Origin: Wolbachia endosymbiont of Cylisticus convexus
GTDB lineage: Bacteria > Pseudomonadota > Alphaproteobacteria > Rickettsiales > Anaplasmataceae
Assembly: GCF_003344345.1 (NCBI RefSeq)
Contig: NZ_QPIP01000035.1
Location: 1-15,611 of the forward strand
Length of the DNA: 15,611 bases
Direction of reading: 5' to 3'
Part shown: positions 1-6,964 of the stretch, piece by piece
Layout: every line of letters starts with the position of its first letter
Numbering within the stretch: the first letter of the stretch is position 1
The notes under the pieces: generated by a model
Told to the model about the DNA's origin: nothing
Databases searched by the model: none
The model's input: the letters and a program-made list of their open reading frames with translations, nothing else
Position numbers and translations under genes: made by a program

Positions 1-848
1 TATACCAGTTACTCGATATAATTCTTCATGCAAAGCAAAGTTTGGTTTACTTTTTCTATGCTTATTTTTCTCTTCACCTAACTTTTTACTCTCATCAGAC
101 TTTGTCTCAAATGTTTTATAATATTCTTCAATGCTCCTGTCACATTCTGCTACTTTTTCCTGATAAATATTATATAGCTCAAATTCTTGCTTTAATGTAA
201 ATAGGTGTTCTTTTCTATAGTTTCCTGCTAATGCTTTTGCAATAACAGATTTATCACTTTTTATTCATCCATCTCTTAGTTCAGCCAATTTTTCAGGATT
301 ACTCTCACCATCTATTATTGCTTTAATAATTTGCATTCCAGTTACACCAGTTGTATCGCTTATAACTCTATGTAGTTGAATATTCATTTGTGTTAGCGCT
401 TTTTGCATACGCAAAGTATGTGTAGAAGCATTTTCAATTAAATTTTTACGTTGCCGAACATAACTACGCAATACACACATCTGGCCTAAATGACCCTTGG
501 AGTAACCCGTAACTGTGTAGTTGTTGAATCCATTGACAATCTTGCACATCTGATTTTCTCCCAGGTACATTTTTAACATGTTTTGCGTTTACCAGTTTTA
601 CTTCAAATCCGTGTGATTCAAGTACTTGAAACAAAGGAATCCACTGTTGACTCCATGGCTACTGTATTCACTTTACATTTTTTCAACCATTTTGCTATGT
701 TGTAGAGATCTTCCGTAAAGCAGCTAAATTTTTGTATACGTTGTTCATCGCTTCCTTCGGGTACACATACATAATGTACAGCCGAGCCAACATCGATTCC
801 TGCTGCATTAGGATTCGTTATCTCTAATTTACTTTTGACCTTTGCCAT
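1..848 (-). pseudogene. IS110-family transposase, N-terminal two thirds, decayed and cut by the window edge
   Basis: The start at 848 follows a GGAG ribosome site. The first residues carry the DEDD-type recombinase opening (AGIDVGSAVHYVC) and the 'VAMEST' strand. After that the frame breaks. Reading on in another frame gives a sensible IS110 stretch (WIPLFQVLESHGFEVKLVNA), and a third segment from about 510 down to 268 holds the RSYVRQRKNLIENAS helix region. A TGA at 265-267 follows 'LAELRDG', but the same frame then stays open to position 1 (KSDKSVIAKALAGNYRKEH). So there are at least two frameshifts and one nonsense change, and no working enzyme. The offset between the first and third segments fits two 8-base losses. 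IS110 enzymes are DEDD transposases that insert circular intermediates using a bridge RNA. The C-terminal serine domain lies beyond the left edge. Confidence 0.9.
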
Positions 849-883
849 TTTTAATCTCCATTATATAATAATCCATAGTTGAG

Positions 884-996
884 AAGTGCTTAAGCTTGGA
901 ACGGTTGAGTTATACATTCTTCTAATCGAGGTAGCCCAAAAGGCTCCATCAGTGGTTCGACCGTTCCTCCAAAGCCACGCTATCCTACGGGCACTT
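884..996 (-). ncRNA. Candidate IS110 bridge RNA / structured leader
   Basis: About 35 bases upstream of the IS110 start codon lies a non-coding stretch with nested complementary arms. The outer arms are AAGTGC (884-889) with GCACTT (991-996). The long inner arms are GGAACGGT (898-905) with ACCGTTCC (960-967). A small apical hairpin is AGCC (933-936) with GGCT (942-945). IS110-group elements are known to encode a bridge RNA of roughly 150-200 nt between the left end and the transposase gene, which matches the space here. Identity as a bridge RNA is inferred from position and pairing; I cannot define the loops that would pair with target and donor. Confidence 0.5.
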
Positions 997-1230
997 AAGG
1001 CACCATTGCATAGTTCGGCTATAACTGCAAAAAGCTCTTCTCTACAAAATTATATATAAAATTTGCCATACATTCAGCTAGGAAGTTTCTTTTTGGTTTG
1101 ACAGGTTTTATCTGTCCGGCGCTATCCTCAGCATGATGCAAACTTTAGTATGGTTATATAAATTAAGCAAGTATCCTTCTGCATTTTCTGTAAAATATTA
1201 ACTAAAGAAGTTTAGCTAGCACTTAAGTTA
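997..1230. other. Unassigned spacer between IS110 leader and IS5 element
   Basis: No gene is recognised here. The left part probably includes the outer end of the IS110 element, whose exact boundary I cannot place. On the minus strand 1019-1144 stays open for 41 codons (containing AEDSAGQIKPVKPKRNFLAE) with ordinary composition but no start codon. A second frame further right reads ENAEGYLLNLYNHTKVC. These could be pieces of one broken chromosomal gene, but neither is identifiable. Confidence 0.35.
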
Positions 1231-2063
1231 ATAGACCTCTTTCGAAACTCATTTCACCAGCTCGAAATTGTAAATTCCGGCTATCAGATTAAACCTTAAG
1301 CAGAAACGTTTTCTTCGATTTCGATAACGATCTGAGATAATTTTGAATCTTTTCAATAACCCAATCACGTTTTCTACTACCACTCTTTTACTCATAAGAT
1401 CCCGATTTTCTTTCTTATGTTCTCTGCTTAATGGATTCTTTTTCGTTTTCCTGTATTGCATATGTTCATGAATTTTCTTAAGACCTCTATATCCGCCAGA
1501 ACCTTAACACACAGTTACTTTTGACTCCTTGAATAACCTAAAATCGTGCTTTCTGCCGCTTGAGAATGATGTACATATTGCTCTGTTTTTCTATAATTAA
1601 CTGAGTTTTTAATGTATGTTTTTTCTTCTTACCGGAACTTTGCCTTTTTTGGTCTTTCTATAGGTGTTTCTGTGCTATCGAGACCTCATACTCTATGTCT
1701 TCTTTTCAATAACTTCTTTCGGCTTGGCAACGCAAAATCTGGGGGCTCTATTAAAGAACCCATTTTACTGTCTTATATGATGTACTTTCACTGATTCCAT
1801 AGCTTTATGAAAATATGTTCGATATTCACGGAGATATTCTAATATCATAAGCAGCATGCCCTCTTCACTTAGCTTATTTTCCTACCACCTTTAGCCTTTA
1901 TTGGCTTCTCGTAAAATTTCTACTATTTTATCAAATGTTGCCTTTTTTACTCCTGTTAACCTGCGAAATCATCTAACTCTTTTACTGTTTTGTATTTCAC
2001 CTTTTCCCTCACTCAAAACACATCATTTTTCTTCGCTTTATCCTAGTTTCGAAAGAGGTCTAT
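1231..2063 (-). mobile_element. IS5-family insertion sequence with perfect 18-bp terminal inverted repeats
   Basis: The ends are atagacctctttcgaaac at 1231-1248 and its exact reverse complement at 2046-2063, giving an 833-bp element. The bases next to the 'gacctc' core are TA on both sides, so a TA target duplication is possible but cannot be separated from the inverted repeat itself. The element carries one transposase gene, now broken. Intact ends around a ruined gene mean this copy might still be moved by an enzyme made elsewhere in the genome. Confidence 0.88.
1249..2000 (-). pseudogene. IS5-family DDE transposase, multiply frameshifted
   Basis: The likely original start is GTG at 1998-2000 (VKYKTVKELDDF) behind a GGGAAAAG ribosome site. 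Reading down the minus strand, recognisable pieces appear in shifting frames: RLTGVKKATFDKIVEILREA, LLMILEYLREYRTYF, SYKTVKW, TPIERPKK, HDFRLFKESKV, and an uninterrupted C-terminal 70 residues (1249-1461) with RVVVENVIGLLKRFKI and RYRNRRKRFCLRFNLIAG. The last segment carries the glutamate of the DDE triad in the 'VVVEN' context usual for this family. Several indels and stops separate the pieces, so no functional protein can be made from this copy. Confidence 0.85.
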
Positions 2064-2198
2064 TCTATCATTGTATGTTTTTACCCACCTGCTTAGCCGC
2101 TAATACCCAAATCTCTTCCTATTTTTGCTGATGATTGACCTGTTTTTTTTCCAGTCTTCATTTTTGCATTCTGCTGTATATTCTCTTCTTTTTGTCAT
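2064..2198 (-). pseudogene. IS3-family orfA N-terminus, truncated by the IS5 element
   Basis: ATG at 2196-2198 behind a GAGGTGTGAT ribosome site gives MTKRREYTAE, the standard opening of IS3/IS911-type OrfA. After a frame change comes GQSSAKIGRDLGIS, then after another change SRWVKTYND: together the helix-turn-helix of the family. The reading stops exactly at the IS5 end at 2063. I see no continuation of the IS3 element beyond the other IS5 end (below 1231), so the remainder was lost or rearranged. The strip 2199-2287 holds the IS3 leader and probably the outer end of the adjoining IS110 element; no gene is visible there. Confidence 0.7.
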
Positions 2199-2287
2199 AT
2201 CACACCTCTTTGAAAAAACTTTTTTTTACTTCAAAAACGTCTTTTCTTCCTCTCTACTTTTTCTGGGTAAGGTCAGTACCTACCGTC

Positions 2288-3186
2288 TTAAACATCAACA
2301 TAAAGATGATTATTTTTTATCATGGCATTTAAACACACGATAATTTTTCTCATCACAGCAACTAAAGCAACTTTAGTAGCTTTGCCAGAATCAACTAAAC
2401 GCTGATAAAGTACCTTCATTTTCTTGTTATGACGAATTGCAACTACAGCACACATGTATAATGCTTTTCGAGCATAAAATCTGCCTCCTATGATTTGAGC
2501 TTTGCTTATTTTCCTTCCGCTTTCGTTGGTTTTTGGCAACTAAACAGGCTATTTCCTTATTATCTAAACTACCAAGTTCAGGTACTTCTATGAGTAAGAT
2601 ACTTGCAGTTTTTCGTCCAACTCCTTTATAACTAGTCATAGTATCGCTTTTTTTCTTCAAATTAGCGTCAGAGTTTATTATATCTTCTATGTCTTGCCTA
2701 ATTTGTTCCAATTGTTTTTTGGTAAATTCTATCTGTTTTTCTATGTATTCTCTGGCTTTTCCTTTAGCATTATGCAAACGACACTTATTTGCGTGAACTT
2801 CATCATTTAGATTGCGCTCAACTGCCCTTAGTTCTTTCAATTCCTCATGCTCTTGTGAAACTACACATTCCTTTATCCCGTCATTCTTCGTGATAAACTC
2901 AGCATATTTTCTAATAACTTTGCATCCAATTTATCAGTTTTTGCAAAGTGATTACAGGCTTTTGCAAACCCGATTTGGGTGAGCTCTATGAACAACTATG
3001 TTATATTCTTGTAATAATTTTATTACAAGCTTTTCGTAACCCCCTGTTTACACATAACTTAACAAATACGTTAGCCATTTTTGACTTTATAAACTCAGAT
3101 ATAGCTGTCTCGACATTTTCTATACGCTGATATTTATTATTGATTGAGATATCAAGTGTTTCTTTTGAAACATCAAAAATACCCAT
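2288..3186 (-). pseudogene. Second, distinct IS110-family transposase, full length but frameshifted
   Basis: ATG at 3184-3186 gives MGIFDVSKETLDIS, with the first catalytic Asp of the DEDD domain. Later pieces in changing frames are GGYEKLVIKLLQEYNIVVHR, AKTDKLDAKLLE (a further Asp pair), KYAEFITKNDGIKECVV, a long coiled central helix (EKQIEFTKKQLEQIRQDIED), the helix-hairpin-helix-like YKGVGRKTASILLIEVPEL, and the C-terminal GRKISKAQIIGGRFYARKAL with the conserved serine-domain region. Breaks lie near 3045, 2965, 2905 and 2545, at least four. Sequence and start context differ from the IS110 copy at 1-848, so this is another IS species and not a duplicate. Confidence 0.88.
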
Positions 3187-3199
3187 TTTTGTACCTACA

Positions 3200-3321
3200 A
3201 ATATAATCAAATAATGCTATACAGGGTTGTTTTTAGATCCCTCTACCGTTCGTATTACATTGTTTTAGGCTAGGAGTGTACTAAGGTACCTACCTAATCA
3301 ACCCAATTGACAGCTTGCTCA
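3200..3321 (-). ncRNA. Candidate bridge RNA leader of the second IS110 element
   Basis: This non-coding stretch directly upstream of the second IS110 start contains a clear hairpin. TTAGG (3265-3269) pairs with CCTAA (3293-3297) and TAGG (3271-3274) with CCTA (3289-3292), with one bulged base. A longer-range pair is CAGGGTTGT (3222-3230) with ACAACCCTG (3350-3358), although the right arm falls inside the adjoining decayed gene. Position and size suit an IS110 bridge RNA, but pairing support is thinner than for the first copy. Confidence 0.35.
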
Positions 3322-3700
3322 TTACAGTCTTGCGACTTTGATTTCATATACAACCCTGATAAGTTTATGATTAAATCTACGTAAGTTATATGACGTTTTT
3401 TTGGGTAGTAGTTTTTCAGCTTTATTTATCAAATTAACATGTACTTCCTTAAAGTAATTGGTATTTATAGTTCTTAACCTTTTTCACTGTTTGTTTTTAT
3501 CATCATTCTTATCTATCACACACCGATTTACTACCATTTCTAGCGTCCTAAGACTTGTTTTCTGCCCCATTAATATCAACTTCATTAGACCCTTGAATAT
3601 AATCTTGCCCAATAGTTTAGTTATCTACCTCATTTAATTTTCCCAATCTTTCTAGATCCTCATCTTTAATTAATTTCAGTATTCCTTCTATTTGATCCAT
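3322..3700 (-). pseudogene. Decayed gene of unknown function
   Basis: A strong GGAGGTAATA ribosome site precedes ATG at 3698-3700. The frame reads MDQIEGILKLIKDEDLERLG and ends at TAA (3617-3619) after 27 codons. The same frame then continues for about 24 codons (TIGQDYIQGSNEVDINGAEN) before the next stop. In a different frame, about 3490 down to 3322, a further stretch of roughly 50 codons is open (YFKEVHVNLINKAEKLLPKK, then NLRRFNHKLIRV). Together this looks like one gene of about 125 codons broken by nonsense and frameshift changes. I do not recognise the family. The second IS110 element adjoins its 3' end and may have truncated it, so the last codons could be element sequence. Confidence 0.45.
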
Positions 3701-3830
3701 TATTACCTCCATTTTTCTGTAATAATAGCTCTTTATGTCCTTTTATCACCACTTTCAACACTCATGAATACGGATGTCACAATCCTATCAATATGCTCCC
3801 TAGATACTTGCTATCAAAAAGGTTTTCTGG

Positions 3831-3859
3831 TTGATTAATGTAATTAAATGCGGTATAAA
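3831..3859 (+). promoter_or_regulatory. Sigma-70-type promoter for the 3878 gene
   Basis: TTGATT (3831-3836), a 17-base spacer, then TATAAA (3854-3859). Spacing is ideal and both boxes are close to consensus. Transcription would start near 3866, leaving a very short leader that still contains the GAGGG ribosome site. Confidence 0.45.
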
Positions 3860-3877
3860 GGTTTTGAGGGTTAGGTA

Positions 3878-4420
3878 ATGGATTACATAGACGATGCTGC
3901 TGGTAGCTACACTACCATTCATGATTTTTTTCAAAACAATGGTATTGGAGATTACAAAGTTCAATGCAGTTATGGTGGTGTACCCTACGCTACTGACGAA
4001 TACGTACATTCTGGAGATAAATTTTGGAGCAATAATTTTATAGATTCACATTTTGGAAGGGGAATAAAAATGTATCCTCAAAGTGAGCTTTTAGCTAAAG
4101 AATATACTGGAAATACGCTACCGATTTCAATATCACTAGACAAGGATCTAATAAAAATAAAGGAATGTCAAAAAAAAATGAAATTTGTGGCACTAAAAGG
4201 GGAATTAGGTGATATAGTATATGAAAAGCAAAAGCATATAAAGTGCTACACGACAAAGTTATCATATGACGATGTTTCTGTTTATAATAAAAACAAAGTT
4301 TCAATACTGAATATTAGATATGATGTGCCAAACGATCCAAAATACAGTTTAAACATAGCATTCACAAAGGTTAATGATAATCAACCAAGGTTCTGGCAAA
4401 AATTTAAAAATATGTTTTAA
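3878..4420 (+). CDS. Hypothetical protein, 180 residues
   Basis: Intact frame. The ATG lies seven bases after a GAGGG ribosome site and a stop (TAG, 3872-3874) sits just upstream, so a longer protein is not possible. I do not recognise the family. There is no signal peptide or membrane segment. The first 60 residues are rich in Gly, Tyr, Asp and Asn (for example DFFQNNGIGDYKVQCSYGGV). A Lys/Glu-rich middle and an alternating beta-like C-terminal third end in RFWQKFKNMF. It lies alone between the decayed IS cluster and lgt, with a good promoter of its own. The opening residues read like the interior of a protein, so it could be the surviving 3' part of a longer ancestor that has re-acquired start signals. 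Function unknown. Confidence 0.65.
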   Translation: MDYIDDAAGSYTTIHDFFQNNGIGDYKVQCSYGGVPYATDEYVHSGDKFWSNNFIDSHFGRGIKMYPQSELLAKEYTGNTLPISISLDKDLIKIKECQKKMKFVALKGELGDIVYEKQKHIKCYTTKLSYDDVSVYNKNKVSILNIRYDVPNDPKYSLNIAFTKVNDNQPRFWQKFKNMF

Positions 4421-4634
4421 CAGAGTAGCTTCTCAATCAAGAAGGTTCTAAGGGAAAATGAGTATCTGCTTAATAATGAATTTGGTCAGTAGCTACTAAG
4501 TTTTTCTCATAGCTGTTCAACAAAAGTTTGCTGGTCTTACATTTATTCTCTGCAACACGAAAAATTTGTACAGTTGTACATGCTATGGAGTAGATAGACT
4601 CCTACTATATTTCTCTACTCAACTTACCTTTTCT

Positions 4635-5426
4635 CTATTGAACAGATTTCGTATTAAATCTTAAGTTCAACGCACCTAAATATATAAGCATTCCCAGCAA
4701 AATCATAGGTATAGAAAGAAATTGTCCCATAGTTAAATTGAACCATAAATAGCCAATTTGATAGTCTGGCTCGCGGAAAAATTCAACCACAAAACGTGCT
4801 ATTCCATACCACATAACTGCAATACCAGTTGTTGCACCGTAATACAGTTTCACTCTAGTCAAGAAAAACAGTGAATTTGCAACTACAAAAAGTAGCGCTC
4901 CTTCAAAAAATGCCTCATAAAGTTGGCTTGGATGGCGCAATAAATTATCACCATTTTCTGGAAATACCATACCCCACGGCATATTTGTAACCCTGCCAAA
5001 TAACTCTCCATTTATAAAATTACCTATGCGGCCTAGAAGTAAACCTATCGGAACTCCACAAGAAATTAGATCCAGTGTGTAAAATATAGGAATGTTATGT
5101 CTTCTACAGGAGATTATTACTGCAAGCAAAACTCCTATAGCACCGCCATGAAATGACATACCTCCTTCCCAGGTCTTTAGTATTTCGATAGGATTGCTTA
5201 TATAGAGAACTGGATCATATATCAATACGTACCCAAGCCTACCTCCAAGGATAATGCCTATAATAACGGCTGTTAATAACGAATCGTAAAAATTCTTAGT
5301 AAATATTTTTTGATTGTCTAGCTTATGTAAATACCAATATGCAAAAACTATACCCAAAACATATGCTAAAGAGTACCAATATATAGAAACAGGACCGATG
5401 CTAAAAATAACTGGACTTAAAGACAT
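4635..5426 (-). CDS. lgt: Prolipoprotein diacylglyceryl transferase
   Basis: Transfers diacylglycerol from phosphatidylglycerol to the lipobox cysteine of prolipoproteins in the inner membrane, the first step of lipoprotein maturation. At 263 residues it has normal family length. About seven hydrophobic segments are visible. Signature motifs are GGRLGY (61-66), the conserved His93 in SFHGG, the Lgt signature LGRIGNFINGELFGR (131-145), RHPSQLYEA (164-172) and RFVVEFFREPD (211-221). Known essential residues of the E. coli enzyme (the Arg and Asn of the signature, and the Arg/Glu of the late loop) have counterparts here. It starts six bases after the smpB stop and is probably co-transcribed with it. 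lspA, the next enzyme in the pathway, is in this window at 11390. Between lgt and the gene ending at 4420 are 214 bases with no gene. Confidence 0.97.
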   Translation of the reverse strand: MSLSPVIFSIGPVSIYWYSLAYVLGIVFAYWYLHKLDNQKIFTKNFYDSLLTAVIIGIILGGRLGYVLIYDPVLYISNPIEILKTWEGGMSFHGGAIGVLLAVIISCRRHNIPIFYTLDLISCGVPIGLLLGRIGNFINGELFGRVTNMPWGMVFPENGDNLLRHPSQLYEAFFEGALLFVVANSLFFLTRVKLYYGATTGIAVMWYGIARFVVEFFREPDYQIGYLWFNLTMGQFLSIPMILLGMLIYLGALNLRFNTKSVQ

Positions 5427-5432
5427 ATTTTA

Positions 5433-5882
5433 CTACAAATTATTCTTAGACAATCTACTTTTCTCACGTTCCCACTCTCTCTGCTTTATGGTTGCTCTCT
5501 TATCGTAGAGTTTTTTTCCTTTCACAATAGCAATTTTAGTTTTTGCCAACCCTTTATCATTAAAATAGATAGAAAGTGGCACAACAGTTATTCCAGAGGT
5601 TTTGATTTGACCAATTAGCTTATTTATCTCTTTTTTATGCAAAAGCAATTTACGTTCTCTTTTCGGCTTATGATTCTTTTGGTTTGCAGCTTTATACTCT
5701 GCAATATGCATATTGTATAACCATATTTCACCATTTTTTTCAGTAACGTAAGCATCAGAAATATTTGCTTTTCTCTCTCTTAGTGATTTCACTTCACTAC
5801 TTAACAAAATCATACCTGCTTCAAATTCTTCTAAGATAAAATATTCAAACCTTGCTTTCCTATTTTCTGCAATAACTTCCAT
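5433..5882 (-). CDS. smpB: SsrA-binding protein SmpB
   Basis: Binds tmRNA and brings it to stalled ribosomes for trans-translation. The 149 residues match the family. [20 protein letters not shown] (7-26) is the conserved start of the OB-fold barrel, followed by [10 protein letters not shown] and an ISDAYV strand. [16 protein letters not shown] and the basic tail [16 protein letters not shown] form the part that enters the decoding channel. No clear ribosome site precedes the ATG. Instead a 14-base palindrome (taaagatatcttta, 5886-5899) sits only three bases upstream. smpB is the likely promoter-proximal gene of an smpB-lgt pair. The ankyrin gene lies 64 bases upstream on the same strand. The tmRNA gene itself is not seen in this window. 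Confidence 0.96.
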   Translation of the reverse strand: MEVIAENRKARFEYFILEEFEAGMILLSSEVKSLRERKANISDAYVTEKNGEIWLYNMHIAEYKAANQKNHKPKRERKLLLHKKEINKLIGQIKTSGITVVPLSIYFNDKGLAKTKIAIVKGKKLYDKRATIKQREWEREKSRLSKNNL

Positions 5883-5946
5883 ATCTAAAGATATCTTTAA
5901 GCTTCAATATATTACAGAATTTTTGGTTTAATTCATAACAAAACGA

Positions 5947-6861
5947 TTATTTCAAAAATGCAGGTGTGGTTTTCAATCTTTTCACATGTGTAATCTGCTC
6001 TACTTTCTCTACCTCCATTTTAGTCCCACTGCTTGACGAAAAGCTCGTTACATCCTTACAATCCCATTCAAAAGCAAAGTTTAAAGGAGCATATACGTTA
6101 TTGTTCTGCTTACTAACATATGCCCCACTTCTAATTAAAATATCTCTTATTTCATGATCGATAGCAAAATCTAAAGGAGTACGTCCACAACTATCCCACA
6201 CATCAACACATGCTCCATGCTCAATCAGAGTTCTTACTACATTTTCATTGCCATCTCTAGTAGCAAAATGTAAGGGAGTACTTCTATCATTATCCCACGC
6301 ATCAACATATGCTCCGTGTTCAATTAGAGTTTCTACTATATTTTCATTACCACCTTCAGCAGCAAAATGTAAAGGTGTATGTCTATCATTGTTCTGCACG
6401 TTAACATCTGCTCCACATGCAATTAGAGCTCTTACTACACTTTCATTACCACCTTCAGCAGCAAAATGTAAAGGTGTACATACATCATTGTCCCACGCAT
6501 TAACATTTGCTCCATTTTCAATTAAAATATCTACTATGCCTTTATGGTCCCATTCAGCAGCAAAATGTAAAGGAGTGCATCCATCGCTGTTCCATGCATC
6601 AACATATGCTCCATATTCAATTAGAGCTCTTACTATGTTCTCATAACCACTCTTAGCAGCAAAATGCAACAATGTAGTTTCTACAGGATCTAGATCACTA
6701 TGTGTAGTAAATACATGATTTATATTAAATCCACTATTCTCCCATCTCCATAAATCACTTCTTTCTAATTTTGTTTTTATTCTTTCAACTATGTTGTTCT
6801 TATTTAAACCTGAAGTATCATTTACTTCTGCAAGCATTTTTATGAAATCATCAAGCGTCAT
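5947..6861 (-). CDS. Ankyrin-repeat protein, 304 residues
   Basis: After a 60-residue N-terminal region (starting MTLDDFIKMLAEVNDTSG) come six ankyrin repeats in 33-residue register at about 62-94, 95-127, 128-160, 161-193, 194-226 and 227-256 (the last shorter), then a decaying seventh (257-271). Each carries the TPLHFAA helix start and ends with GAxVDAW or a close variant. The C-terminal tail is Ser-rich then basic (SFSSSSGT, VKRLKTTPAFLK), without a membrane anchor or signal peptide. Ankyrin proteins bind other proteins; in Wolbachia some are suspected secreted effectors, but nothing in the sequence proves export. The ATG follows a GGGGAAG ribosome site. The upstream palindrome at 6897-6917 lies in the shared divergent promoter region with the 6965 gene. 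Confidence 0.93.
   Translation of the reverse strand: MTLDDFIKMLAEVNDTSGLNKNNIVERIKTKLERSDLWRWENSGFNINHVFTTHSDLDPVETTLLHFAAKSGYENIVRALIEYGAYVDAWNSDGCTPLHFAAEWDHKGIVDILIENGANVNAWDNDVCTPLHFAAEGGNESVVRALIACGADVNVQNNDRHTPLHFAAEGGNENIVETLIEHGAYVDAWDNDRSTPLHFATRDGNENVVRTLIEHGACVDVWDSCGRTPLDFAIDHEIRDILIRSGAYVSKQNNNVYAPLNFAFEWDCKDVTSFSSSSGTKMEVEKVEQITHVKRLKTTPAFLK
6060..6680 (-). repeat. 99-bp tandem coding repeat (ankyrin units)
   Basis: On the plus strand the marker gcaaaatg or a one-base variant recurs at 6164, 6263, 6362, 6461, 6560 and 6659, exactly 99 bases apart, with a diverged one at 6074 (90 apart). Between two neighbouring units a 38-base stretch (6342-6379 and 6441-6478) is identical base for base, which points to recent duplication or gene conversion. 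Confidence 0.9.
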
Positions 6862-6896
6862 AACTTCCCCACTTTATTAAAATAACCTGGTTATCA

Positions 6897-6917
6897 TGAT
6901 CTTTGATACAAAGATCA
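6897..6917. promoter_or_regulatory. Operator-like inverted repeat between divergent genes
   Basis: TGATCTTT (6897-6904), a five-base spacer, then AAAGATCA (6910-6917): perfect 8-base arms. It lies in the 103-base gap between the ankyrin gene (minus) and the mnhE-like gene (plus). It could be a binding site for a dimeric regulator, or a hairpin in either leader. A T-run at 6922-6926 follows on the plus strand. Confidence 0.4.
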
Positions 6918-6964
6918 AGAACTTTTTATTTTCCTAAAAAATAATTTAAGTTATACTCCAAACC

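Noticed and set aside
950..976. A GGTTCGA segment followed by AAAGCCA resembling a tRNA T-arm and 3' end
   Set aside because: The flanking bases do not form a T-stem and no D-arm or anticodon arm can be built. The same bases pair in the long IS110 leader stem instead.
1612..2343. Plus-strand open frames over the IS5 and IS3 remnants
   Set aside because: They are Phe/Ser/Leu-rich complements of A-rich coding DNA. The minus strand carries recognisable transposase pieces.
4567..4602. TGTACA-GT-TGTACA and the nearby GGAGT/ACTCC hairpin as a shared terminator
   Set aside because: Short arms without a following T-run on either strand; could be chance in this spacer.
6248..6646. A 132-codon plus-strand frame with repeating Ser/Ala/Cys-rich units
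   Set aside because: It is the complement of the 99-bp ankyrin repeats; the 33-residue periodicity is inherited from the real gene.
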